Source: Clostridium sp.
Lineage (GTDB): Bacteria; Bacillota; Clostridia; Acetivibrionales; Acetivibrionaceae
NCBI GenBank assembly: GCA_012841175.1
Contig: DUVG01000053.1
Coordinates: 1-12,757, forward strand
DNA length: 12,757 nucleotides
Direction: 5' to 3'
The notes below the pieces were generated by a model that had not been told where the DNA came from, made no database searches, and saw only the letters and a program-made list of their open reading frames with translations. Positions 5,824-12,440 of the stretch are shown piece by piece. The translations under genes and the position numbers were made by a program. How positions within the stretch are numbered: position 1 is the first letter of the stretch; every line of letters begins with the position of its first letter.

Positions 5824-7947
5824 TTGAAAGAAAAAAGCAGTCAAAGATATGTAGTTATAGTTATAGGTTTTTTGTTAGCATTTACAGCAATTATATTTCA
5901 ATTAGTAAATCTTCAAATAGTTCGTGGAAAAGAGTTTGCACAAAAGTCCCAAAGAAGAATTATTAGCGAGAGGGAGATAATTGCCCCAAGAGGGAATATT
6001 GTTGATAGAAATGGACTTCCAATAGCGGTTAATAGGACAGCCCATAATGTGAAGTTGGCAGCAACAGGTTTAAAATCACCAGAATATAATGAGATGATTT
6101 TAAAACTTATAAATGTGTTTGAAGAATATAATAATGGTTCATATGAGAAAAATCTTGAAAACTACCTTACGTTTAATCCTATAGAGTTTGGATCTAGTTT
6201 AACAAAGTCAGAAGAAGCGCTTGAAAAATGGAAAAGTGAAATGGTTATTAAAGAAAAGGATATAGAGAAGCTAAAAACTCCAGAAGATGTTTTTAAGTAT
6301 TTTCGTGAGGAAAAGTTTTTAATTGATGAAAAATATACTGATGAAGAAGCTTATAAAATAATGACAATTAGATATGATATGCTTATAAAATATAGTCCTT
6401 CAAATCCTGTCTTAATTGCAAAGGATGTTAGTATGGAAACGGTGGCACAACTTGAAGAAAGACATTTTGAATTTCCAGGTGTAATTATAGACAGTGTTCC
6501 TCAAAGAAGATATATTGATGCAAGTTCTGTTGCCCATGTATTAGGGTATATTGGCATTATAAATCCGGAAGAATATGAAAGCCTTAAAGATGAAGGTTAC
6601 AAATTAAATGATATGTTAGGAAAGACAGGAATAGAACTTTCGGCAGAAAAAGATTTAAGGGGAATTAATGGTCAAAAGAGAGTTGAAGTTGATACAAAGG
6701 GAAGGCTTACCAGGGAGCTTAGCAGCAACCCAGCAGTTCCAGGAAATGATATTGTTCTTACTATAGATTCACGTTTGCAAAAGGTTGCAATGGAATCTTT
6801 AGAGAGAAATATAAACAGAATTAATGCTCTTTCGGAGCAGGAGCCTGAAAAGTATTTAGGAGATGCAGAAGCAGGTTCGGTAGTTGCTATTGATGTTAAA
6901 AGTGGTGAAGTAATTGTTATGGCAAGCTATCCTGCTTATGATCCAAATGTTTTTTTGTCAAATAGCAAAGAAGCACAGCAGTCACGTATGGAGCTTAATG
7001 ATCCAGAAAACAGTGCTAGGCCTTTGATTAATAGGGCTATACAGGGGCAATATGCTCCAGGGTCCATATATAAACCTATTACTGCAATTGCAGGTATTGA
7101 AGCAGGTAAAATTTCAAAAGGAAATGATAACATTACCTGTAGAGGAAGACACAATATAGGTGGATGGAATTTTGAGTGTCTTAGCTATAGAAACTATAGA
7201 ACGTCACATGGAAGACAGGATTTAATAAAGGCTATGGGAACTTCCTGTAACATTTATTTTCATGAACTTGGAGTTGATACAGGCATAGATATTATTGATA
7301 AATGGGCAAAGTATTTTGGATTAGGAGAACGTACCGGAATAGAATTACAGTGGGAAGCTGCTGGAAAAAGAGCAAATAAAGAGACTAAAAGACAGCTAAG
7401 AAATGATGAATGGAGACCGGCGGATACTGCACAGGTTGCAATAGGTCAGTTTGATAATCTTTTTACACCATTACAGATTGCAAACTTTACTAGTACTTTA
7501 GCAAATGGAGGCAAGAGATATTCTCCTCATATAATAAAAGAAGTAAGAAAGCATGATGGTTCAATAGTGAGACAGACAAATATAGAATATGAAGAACTGC
7601 CTTTATCTGAAGGAACAATGGATTATATAAATGAAAGTTTAAAGGCAGTTATAAATGAGACTTATGGTACGGCATACACTTATTTTATTGATTTTCCAGA
7701 GGATATAACTGTGGCTGGAAAAACTGGTACACCTGAGACCGGTACAGGTACTTCAAATGCTTTATTTGTTGCATATGCACCAGCAGATGATCCTGAAATT
7801 GCAGTTGCAGTAGTTATAGAAAAAGGTGTATGGGGATCAAATGCAGTTCCAGTTGGGGTTGATGTATTGAAGGAATATTTTGGCACCAACAATAATGTTT
7901 TACCAGAAGATAGAATTACCACAGATAAAGTTAGATTTACACGATAA
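5824..7947 (+). CDS. mrdA: Class B penicillin-binding protein 2 (elongation transpeptidase)
   Basis: The protein has 707 residues and starts at TTG (5824), 8 bases after AGGGGGTG. It has one N-terminal membrane anchor (about residues 9-30), then PRGNIVDRNG, the conserved pedestal/dimerisation block. The transpeptidase domain shows all three penicillin-binding motifs: S414-I-Y-K417 (the nucleophile and its lysine), S474-C-N476, and K633-T-G. PBP2 crosslinks glycan strands made by RodA during side-wall growth and is activated by MreC, encoded just upstream. Between about residues 95 and 195 it has an acidic, helix-rich pedestal section longer than in E. coli PBP2, which I believe is common in clostridial PBP2. 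A sporulation- or division-specific class B PBP is less likely given the mreD neighbour. Confidence 0.94.
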   Translation: MKEKSSQRYVVIVIGFLLAFTAIIFQLVNLQIVRGKEFAQKSQRRIISEREIIAPRGNIVDRNGLPIAVNRTAHNVKLAATGLKSPEYNEMILKLINVFEEYNNGSYEKNLENYLTFNPIEFGSSLTKSEEALEKWKSEMVIKEKDIEKLKTPEDVFKYFREEKFLIDEKYTDEEAYKIMTIRYDMLIKYSPSNPVLIAKDVSMETVAQLEERHFEFPGVIIDSVPQRRYIDASSVAHVLGYIGIINPEEYESLKDEGYKLNDMLGKTGIELSAEKDLRGINGQKRVEVDTKGRLTRELSSNPAVPGNDIVLTIDSRLQKVAMESLERNINRINALSEQEPEKYLGDAEAGSVVAIDVKSGEVIVMASYPAYDPNVFLSNSKEAQQSRMELNDPENSARPLINRAIQGQYAPGSIYKPITAIAGIEAGKISKGNDNITCRGRHNIGGWNFECLSYRNYRTSHGRQDLIKAMGTSCNIYFHELGVDTGIDIIDKWAKYFGLGERTGIELQWEAAGKRANKETKRQLRNDEWRPADTAQVAIGQFDNLFTPLQIANFTSTLANGGKRYSPHIIKEVRKHDGSIVRQTNIEYEELPLSEGTMDYINESLKAVINETYGTAYTYFIDFPEDITVAGKTGTPETGTGTSNALFVAYAPADDPEIAVAVVIEKGVWGSNAVPVGVDVLKEYFGTNNNVLPEDRITTDKVRFTR

Positions 7948-7984
7948 ATTAATTTAATGTTATTTTATTATGGAGGAAGTAAAA

Positions 7985-8668
7985 ATGAGGAATAATAGCA
8001 TAGTTTTTAAGGGCTCAGTGGATTCTTTGATTGTGATTATGAAAGAAGAAGTGGATTTTGAGACCATTTTAGAGGAAATGGAGGAAAAAATTTCTTCTAA
8101 CGAAAGATTTTTTAAAGGTGCTAATCTTAAAGTAAAATATAGGGGGAAAAAGCTTTCAGAAGAAGAAGAAAATAAAATATTTGAAATTTTAAAAAATAAA
8201 AGTGGAGCGAAAATTAAAAGTTTTGAAAAAGATACACAAATACCTGTGAAAGTAAAAAAAGAAACTGCTCCAAAGCCACATCCAATAATAAAAATGAGTA
8301 ATTTTTATTTTAAGGGATTAGAAGAGGGGATTACAAAATTTCATAAAGGCACAGTTCGTTCAGGTCAGCTAGTGAGGTTTGACGGTAACATAGTGGTTAT
8401 TGGGGATGTAAATCCTGGAGGAGAAGTTATCGCCACAGGAAATGTAGTGGTAATGGGGTCATTGAGAGGGATTGTTCATGCAGGATCTAATGGGAACAAG
8501 GAGGCAATAGTTGTTGCACTGAATTTGTATCCAACCCAATTGAGGATAGCTGATGTAATTACTCGCTCACCAGATGATAAACAAGTTGAAAACCAGTTTA
8601 TACCTGAAATGGCATATATAAAAGATAATTTTGTATATATTGATAGATATCTTCCTTCTAAAGGCTAA
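7985..8668 (+). CDS. minC: Septum-site inhibitor MinC
   Basis: The ATG at 7985 has GGAGG 8 bases upstream; an ATG at 7970 overlaps that site and is rejected. The protein then has 227 residues. The N-terminal domain (about 1-80) is the charged FtsZ-polymer-antagonist domain. A lysine-proline linker (VPVKVKKETAPKPHPI, not fully reproduced) joins it to the C-terminal beta-helix, marked by RSGQLVRFDGNIVVIGDVNPGGEV and GNVVVMGSLRGIVHAG, then LRIADVITRSPD. The RSGQ and MinD-facing turns are intact. MinC is recruited to the membrane by MinD and blocks Z-ring assembly near the poles. It closes the shape operon 37 bases after pbp2 and, unusually, is separated from minD by 280 bases. Confidence 0.94.
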   Translation: MRNNSIVFKGSVDSLIVIMKEEVDFETILEEMEEKISSNERFFKGANLKVKYRGKKLSEEEENKIFEILKNKSGAKIKSFEKDTQIPVKVKKETAPKPHPIIKMSNFYFKGLEEGITKFHKGTVRSGQLVRFDGNIVVIGDVNPGGEVIATGNVVVMGSLRGIVHAGSNGNKEAIVVALNLYPTQLRIADVITRSPDDKQVENQFIPEMAYIKDNFVYIDRYLPSKG

Positions 8669-8948
8669 AATATTTTAAATACTGATAAAAAATTTACAGG
8701 AATTTAATAGGCCTTAAAACTTTAAATCCTAGTCTATTGTGGGAAGTAACAGCTTTGGGATAAAAAACAAATGAATATAAAATGATAAATGTGTAATTGA
8801 CAAATTGCTAAAAGAAATATATAGTTTAGTTGAGGGTTTATAAAATTTTCTGAAAAATAAATAAAAGTAATAATCTTTAAAAACTTGGTGTACAATATCT
8901 TTTGCTTTTAACATTCTTAATTGATTACATGTTGGGAGGTAAACATAA
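8669..8948. other. minC-minD intergenic region, no gene seen
   Basis: Its 280 bases hold no credible coding frame on either strand. The left half has no clear terminator hairpin; a near-palindrome around AGGCCT at 8709-8714 is the only visible symmetry. The right half carries the minD promoter and a leader of about 115 bases before the minD ribosome binding site (GGGAGGT, 8934-8940). No recognisable riboswitch was found. Confidence 0.6.
8797..8825 (+). promoter_or_regulatory. Sigma-A promoter of minD-minE-mgsA
   Basis: TTGACA (8797-8802) is followed by a 17-base spacer and TATAGT (8820-8825). Eleven of twelve hexamer bases match the consensus. The start of transcription should be near 8832, giving a leader of about 117 bases. 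This makes minD expression at least partly independent of the upstream operon. Confidence 0.75.
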
Positions 8949-9749
8949 ATGGGAGAGGTTATTGTAATAACTTCAGGAAAAGGCGGGGTTGGAAAAACAA
9001 CTTCCACTGCTAATATTGGAACAGGTTTGGCACTAGAAGGTAAAAAGGTAGTTTTACTTGATACAGATATAGGACTTAGAAATCTAGATGTGGTAATGGG
9101 ACTTGAGAATAGAATAGTGTACGATATCGTGGATGTTATTGAAGGTACATGCAGATTAAAACAAGCTTTAATAAAAGACAAGAGATATGCAGGTTTGTAT
9201 CTTTTACCAGCGGCTCAAACTAGAGATAAATCAGCTATAACTCCAGAACAAATGCTTAAGCTGTGTGAAGAATTAAAGCAGGAATTTGATTATATATTAG
9301 TGGATTGCCCTGCAGGTATTGAACAGGGATTTAAAAATGCAATTGCAGGGGCAAATAGAGCTATAGTGGTTACAACTCCAGAAGTTTCAGCTGTTAGAGA
9401 TGCAGATAGGATAATAGGTCTTTTAGAGGCTAATGATGTTAGAAATCCTAAGCTTCTTATTAACAGAGTTCGACATGACATGGTAAAGCGTGGAGATATG
9501 ATGTCCATAGATGATATTATAGATATTCTTGCAATTGATCTTATAGGTGTTGTTCCTGATGATGAAAAAATAATTGTATCTACAAATAAGGGAGAACCAG
9601 CAGTTGTTGACAATAAATCTCTTGCAGGGGAAGCTTATAGAGGAATAACAAAAAGAATAATGGGGCAAAACATTCCTTTGCTAAATTTGGAAAATGAAGA
9701 GGGCTTCATGTTTAGGATAAAGAAGTTGTTTGGTTTGAAGGCAAATTGA
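8949..9749 (+). CDS. minD: Septum-site ATPase MinD
   Basis: The protein has 266 residues with GGGAGGT at 8934-8940 before the ATG. It begins VIVITSGKGGVGKTT, a deviant Walker A with the signature lysine K11 and the P-loop lysine K16, followed by VVLLDTDIGLRNLDVVMGLENR and FDYILVDCPAGIE (switch II/Walker B region). The last residues, GFMFRIKKLFGL, form the amphipathic membrane-targeting helix. ATP-bound MinD dimerises on the membrane, recruits MinC, and is released by MinE-stimulated hydrolysis. minE follows 13 bases downstream. A soluble ParA/Soj-type ATPase is ruled out by the C-terminal helix and the minC and minE neighbours. Confidence 0.97.
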   Translation: MGEVIVITSGKGGVGKTTSTANIGTGLALEGKKVVLLDTDIGLRNLDVVMGLENRIVYDIVDVIEGTCRLKQALIKDKRYAGLYLLPAAQTRDKSAITPEQMLKLCEELKQEFDYILVDCPAGIEQGFKNAIAGANRAIVVTTPEVSAVRDADRIIGLLEANDVRNPKLLINRVRHDMVKRGDMMSIDDIIDILAIDLIGVVPDDEKIIVSTNKGEPAVVDNKSLAGEAYRGITKRIMGQNIPLLNLENEEGFMFRIKKLFGLKAN

Positions 9750-9762
9750 GAGGAGGAGACTT

Positions 9763-10047
9763 ATGTTTTTAGATTTTTCAAAGATATTTGGCAGGTCTAA
9801 AAGTTCTAAAGATTTTGCCAAGGAAAGGCTTAAACTGGTGCTAATCCATGACAGGGCAAACGTTTCTCCTCAGTTTTTAGAGATGGTAAAAGGAGAAATA
9901 ATTAAAGTTATTTCAAATTACATGGATGTGGATGAGAATGCTTTAGACATTAAGATGACTAGAACAAGGGCAGAAGAAGGAGAGGGAGTTGTTCCAGCTT
10001 TGGTAGCAAATATACCTATTAGGAAAGTAAAAGATAGTGGTAAATAG
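9763..10047 (+). CDS. minE: MinE, topological specificity factor
   Basis: The 94-residue protein has a strong AGGAGGAG 4 bases before ATG. The N-terminus (MFLDFSKIFG) is a short amphipathic membrane-binding segment, followed by SKDFAKERLKLVLIHDRA, the anti-MinCD helix that contacts MinD, and then the beta-rich dimerisation domain ending VPALVANIPI. MinE stimulates MinD ATPase and drives pole-to-pole oscillation, so this organism has the oscillating Min type, unlike Bacillus subtilis, which uses MinJ and DivIVA. Length fits the family (about 85-95). Confidence 0.95.
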   Translation: MFLDFSKIFGRSKSSKDFAKERLKLVLIHDRANVSPQFLEMVKGEIIKVISNYMDVDENALDIKMTRTRAEEGEGVVPALVANIPIRKVKDSGK

Positions 10048-10065
10048 ACAGTTTGGAATGATAAT

Positions 10066-10461
10066 ATGAACATTGCTTTAATTGCTCATGATAAGAAAAA
10101 AGAATTAATGGTATCTTTTTGTATTGCCTATAAGAAGATACTTGAAGAACATAATCTTTTTGCTACTGGAACTACCGGTGCTGTAATCATTGAATCTGCA
10201 GGTCTTAAAATAGAAAAATTCCTTCCTGGATTAATGGGAGAGCAGCAGATAGGAGCTAGAGCTGCTTATAATGAATTGGATCTTGTTATTTTTTTCAGAG
10301 ACCCTTTGACTGCTAAATCTCACGAACCAGATATAAATTATCTGCTTAAATTATGCGATATAAACAACATTCCCTTTGCTACAAACCTTGGGACAGCTGA
10401 GATGCTAATAAAAGGTATTGAAAGAGGGGACTTGGATTGGAGAGAATTGATCAATAAGTAA
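10066..10461 (+). CDS. mgsA: Methylglyoxal synthase, with altered active-site loop
   Basis: The 131-residue protein matches methylglyoxal synthase along its length: MNIALIAHDKKKELM, FATGTTGAVI (phosphate-binding loop), FFRDPLTAKSHEPD and NIPFATNLGTAEML. The enzyme converts dihydroxyacetone phosphate to methylglyoxal and phosphate, a bypass of lower glycolysis under phosphate limitation. D9, D79, H86 and D89 correspond to E. coli Asp20, Asp91, His98 and Asp101. However, the loop that carries the catalytic base (SGPLGGDQQ in Bacillus) is PGLMGEQQ here: one residue shorter, Glu59 in place of the catalytic Asp, and Pro54 at the phosphate-contacting Ser. Activity may be reduced or adapted. The ribosome binding site is weak, 18 bases after minE, so translational coupling is likely. 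Confidence 0.88.
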   Translation: MNIALIAHDKKKELMVSFCIAYKKILEEHNLFATGTTGAVIIESAGLKIEKFLPGLMGEQQIGARAAYNELDLVIFFRDPLTAKSHEPDINYLLKLCDINNIPFATNLGTAEMLIKGIERGDLDWRELINK

Positions 10462-10494
10462 ATTAATTTAAAAAAATATGTATAAAATTATCGT

Positions 10495-10525
10495 AAAAAC
10501 CTCTTTTATATAAGGAGGTTTTTTT
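10495..10525 (+). terminator. Rho-independent terminator after mgsA
   Basis: AAAAACCTC (10495-10503) pairs with GAGGTTTTT (10515-10523) around an 11-base loop, and the T run continues to 10525. It lies 34 bases after the mgsA stop and separates the Min unit from the sporulation pair. Confidence 0.85.
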
Positions 10526-10526
10526 G

Positions 10527-10555
10527 TAATATTCTATAAAATAAAAAAATATAAT
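10527..10555 (+). promoter_or_regulatory. Candidate sigma-E-type promoter of the sporulation pair
   Basis: TAATATT (10527-10533), a 14-base spacer and AATATAAT (10548-10555) resemble the Bacillus mother-cell sigma-E pattern (ATATT at -35, CATACAAT at -10). No sigma-A -35 box fits the TATAAT at 10550-10555. Sigma-E control is what is known for spoIVF in Bacillus; here it is an inference from A+T-rich DNA, where matches arise easily. Confidence 0.35.
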
Positions 10556-10611
10556 CTACTGTGGTACAAATTTTTACTATAAGAGGATGTGCTATACAAG
10601 TGGAAGATATA

Positions 10612-11499
10612 ATGATAAGAAACAGATATCCGAGACAGTCAGTACAATATCGGAGAAGGACGAGAAAAACTAAAAGATTAAAGGATGATAAAAAATCATT
10701 TAATATAATTCAAAAGATTATATTACAGACGATTTTGTGCATATTTATAGTGGCTTTTGCAGCAATTATCAAAGGGATAAACAGCCCTGTTACAAATTAT
10801 TTTGAGAATAAAATAATAAAAAATGTATTGACTTATGATATGGACATTAAAGGAGTTTTGCAAAAAGTAGACGCCTTTATTCAAAAAACAGATGATGAAA
10901 ATCAAAAACAATTTACCATTTTAGATGGTAAGGAGGAAAGCTACAATATAAATGATGATATTATCATAAATGACGATTATAAAAATTTAAGCTTAGAGGA
11001 AAATCATGTGCATGACGAAGGATTTTTAGAAGAAAAAATGGTTGATAGTATAAGTTATAACATTGATGATGAAAGTGACACAGATTATAAGGATTTTTAT
11101 TTAGAGCACAGAGAGTATTCATTTATTATTCCTGTAGGGGGGACAATATCCTACTTTTTTGGGGAAAAAACAGATTCAACAGATGTTGAGGAATACCATA
11201 AAGGAATAAATATTGAAGCTGAAATAGGAACTCCTATAAGAGCAGCTTATAATGGGGAAGTATTGGAAGTAGGGGAAGACATAAATAAAGGTAAATTTAT
11301 AGAAATCAAGCATAAAAAAGATGTTAAAATAATTTATTTTAACTGTTCTGAAGTGTTAGTAGAAAAAGGTCAATATATTAGTAAAGGAGATATTATAGCA
11401 AAGGTGGGCAATACTGGCAATTTTAAAAACCCGTCTCTTTATTTGGTATTACTCAAAGATGATGAACCTGTAGATCCATTAGATTATATTGATGTCTAG
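10612..11499 (+). CDS. SpoIVFA-like membrane protein with degenerate M23/LytM domain
   Basis: ATG at 10612 is preferred (GGAAG 5 bases before it), giving 295 residues; GTG at 10600 or 10561 is possible. A very basic N-terminus (RRRTRKTKRLKDDKK) precedes one membrane helix (about 46-65, ILQTILCIFIVAFAAII), so the rest should lie outside the cytosol. An acidic, low-complexity linker follows, then an M23 fold from about 170: HKGINIEAEIGTPIRAAYNG, KKDVKIIYFNCSE, VEKGQYISKGDIIAKVGNTG. The zinc-site aspartate of HxxxD is Asn200 and the first histidine of the final HxH motif is replaced (SLYLV, Tyr277). It is therefore probably not a peptidase. Bacillus SpoIVFA also has a degenerate M23 domain and precedes spoIVFB, where it restrains the protease and responds to forespore SpoIVB. 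Homology to SpoIVFA is inferred from layout. Confidence 0.78.
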   Translation: MIRNRYPRQSVQYRRRTRKTKRLKDDKKSFNIIQKIILQTILCIFIVAFAAIIKGINSPVTNYFENKIIKNVLTYDMDIKGVLQKVDAFIQKTDDENQKQFTILDGKEESYNINDDIIINDDYKNLSLEENHVHDEGFLEEKMVDSISYNIDDESDTDYKDFYLEHREYSFIIPVGGTISYFFGEKTDSTDVEEYHKGINIEAEIGTPIRAAYNGEVLEVGEDINKGKFIEIKHKKDVKIIYFNCSEVLVEKGQYISKGDIIAKVGNTGNFKNPSLYLVLLKDDEPVDPLDYIDV

Positions 11500-11522
11500 C
11501 CAAAACAATATATAAAATAAAT

Positions 11523-11530
11523 AAGGGGGT
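11523..11530 (+). promoter_or_regulatory. Ribosome binding site pointing to a non-ATG start of spoIVFB
   Basis: AAGGGGGT stands 7 bases before an in-frame ATA at 11537 but 49 bases before the first ATG at 11579, too far to serve that ATG. Similar G-rich sites precede mreC and mrdA in this window. Its position argues for initiation at or near 11537. Confidence 0.5.
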
Positions 11531-11556
11531 TTTTTTATAGTAATTTTAAAAAAACC
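11528..11556 (+). promoter_or_regulatory. Perfect 10-bp hairpin over the spoIVFB ribosome binding site
   Basis: GGTTTTTTTA (11528-11537) and TAAAAAAACC (11547-11556) are exact inverted copies with a 9-base loop. In mRNA the stem would cover the last two G of the Shine-Dalgarno and the putative ATA start. It is not followed by a T run, so it is not a typical terminator. A translational brake is an inference. Confidence 0.5.
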
Positions 11557-12415
11557 TGTTAAAGTAGAAATAAATCCAATGCTTATTGTTTTTATTCCAT
11601 TAATAATATACTTTGATTATTGTGATAAATACGCTATCATTTTTTTTTCAATGATAGCTCATGAATTAGCACATATTTTTACAGCAAAATTAATGAATGC
11701 CGAATTACAGGCAATTAAAATATTGCCTATAGGAATACATGCTACAATTAAATACAATTATCTGTCTTTAGCAAAGCGCAGTTTTATAAATATAAGTGGT
11801 CCCATTGCGAACCTTCTATTTTTCGTTGTATGTTTTATTTTAAAAGCATATTGTTTAAATGATATGCTTTTTTTTATCTATGCTAACATCTCGCTGGCTG
11901 TATTTAATTTGCTGCCCATATTCCCCTTAGATGGAGGGAGAATTTTAAAAGATATTTTTGAAGCAAAACTTGGTTTGTTTAAAGCTTCTAAATATATAAG
12001 AAAAATATCCTTGGTGTTTTTAATATTGTTATCTTTTTTAGGAGTATTTCAATATTTTACCAGTAGATATAATATAAGTTTATTAGTTTTAGTGATATAT
12101 TTTTTATTTATTTTAAAAAATAATGAAATGGAGGTAGCATTAATGAATATTAAAAATATTGTATACAGGGGTTTAAGATTTAAAAAGAAAGGTATTTATC
12201 CTGTAAGAGAGTTAGCGGTGATAGAGACAAAGAGTTTAGGAGATGTTATAAAGAGTATGGATTTTGATAGATTCCATATTATATATATATTAAATGAAAA
12301 TATGAACCTTGTCAGGGTGGTTACAGAACAAGAGATTTTAGATTATGCAGTTAAATACAATGTAAGTATTTCTTTCAAAAACTTGTTTGAAGATTATGCA
12401 AAAACTCCACTTTAA
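11537..12415 (+). CDS. spoIVFB: SpoIVFB-type M50 intramembrane metalloprotease
   Basis: The family cuts membrane-associated substrates; Bacillus SpoIVFB processes pro-sigma-K in the mother cell. The HELAH motif is the zinc-binding HExxH with catalytic Glu, and FPLDGGRIL supplies the third ligand (Asp). About five or six membrane helices are visible. The last 75 or so residues (PVRELAVIETKSLGDVIKSM onward, not a membrane part) resemble the CBS domain of Bacillus SpoIVFB. From the first ATG (11579) the protein has 278 residues and HELAH begins at residue 28. From ATA at 11537 it has 292 and HELAH begins at 42, matching Bacillus (about 43). The in-frame upstream residues KPVKVEINPML also read like the family's N-terminus. 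I therefore place the start at 11537, ATA, with ATT at 11543 as the alternative. The stop codon lies inside the terminator stem. Confidence 0.85.
   Translation: MVILKKPVKVEINPMLIVFIPLIIYFDYCDKYAIIFFSMIAHELAHIFTAKLMNAELQAIKILPIGIHATIKYNYLSLAKRSFINISGPIANLLFFVVCFILKAYCLNDMLFFIYANISLAVFNLLPIFPLDGGRILKDIFEAKLGLFKASKYIRKISLVFLILLSFLGVFQYFTSRYNISLLVLVIYFLFILKNNEMEVALMNIKNIVYRGLRFKKKGIYPVRELAVIETKSLGDVIKSMDFDRFHIIYILNENMNLVRVVTEQEILDYAVKYNVSISFKNLFEDYAKTPL
11633..11658 (+). repeat. Perfect 8-bp inverted repeat within spoIVFB, next to the HELAH codons
   Basis: GCTATCAT (11633-11640) and ATGATAGC (11651-11658) are exact inverted copies around a T-rich 10-base loop, and a run of nine T starts at 11640. 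The codons read Ala-Ile-Ile ... Met-Ile-Ala. It may be coincidence of coding or a second mRNA stem in the early part of the gene. Confidence 0.35.
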
Positions 12416-12426
12416 AGTGGAGTTTT
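12401..12426. terminator. Bidirectional terminator between spoIVFB and metF
   Basis: AAAACTCCACTTT (12401-12413) and AAAGTGGAGTTTT (12414-12426) form a perfect 26-base palindrome. The spoIVFB stop TAA is at 12413-12415, inside it. A and T runs flank both sides, so it should stop transcription from spoIVFB on the plus strand and from the convergent gene, which ends 15 bases beyond, on the minus strand. Confidence 0.85.
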
Positions 12427-12440
12427 AAATTATTGTATTT

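Noticed and set aside
8704..8719. Near-palindrome around AGGCCT after minC, considered as a terminator
   Set aside because: The arms are imperfect, there is no loop and no T run follows.
8729..9181. Minus-strand open frame of 150 codons across the minC-minD gap and the start of minD
   Set aside because: Half of it is antisense to the secure minD gene, the predicted protein is low-complexity Ser/Thr/Phe, and it overlaps the minD promoter.
9290..9668. Two minus-strand frames opposite minD
   Set aside because: They lie entirely within minD, have no ribosome binding sites and show no family motifs.
10561..10614. GTG starts at 10561 and 10600 for the SpoIVFA-like gene
   Set aside because: The first has no ribosome binding site and falls at the likely transcription start; the second has a poorly spaced one. 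ATG at 10612 followed by the basic region is more natural, though not certain.
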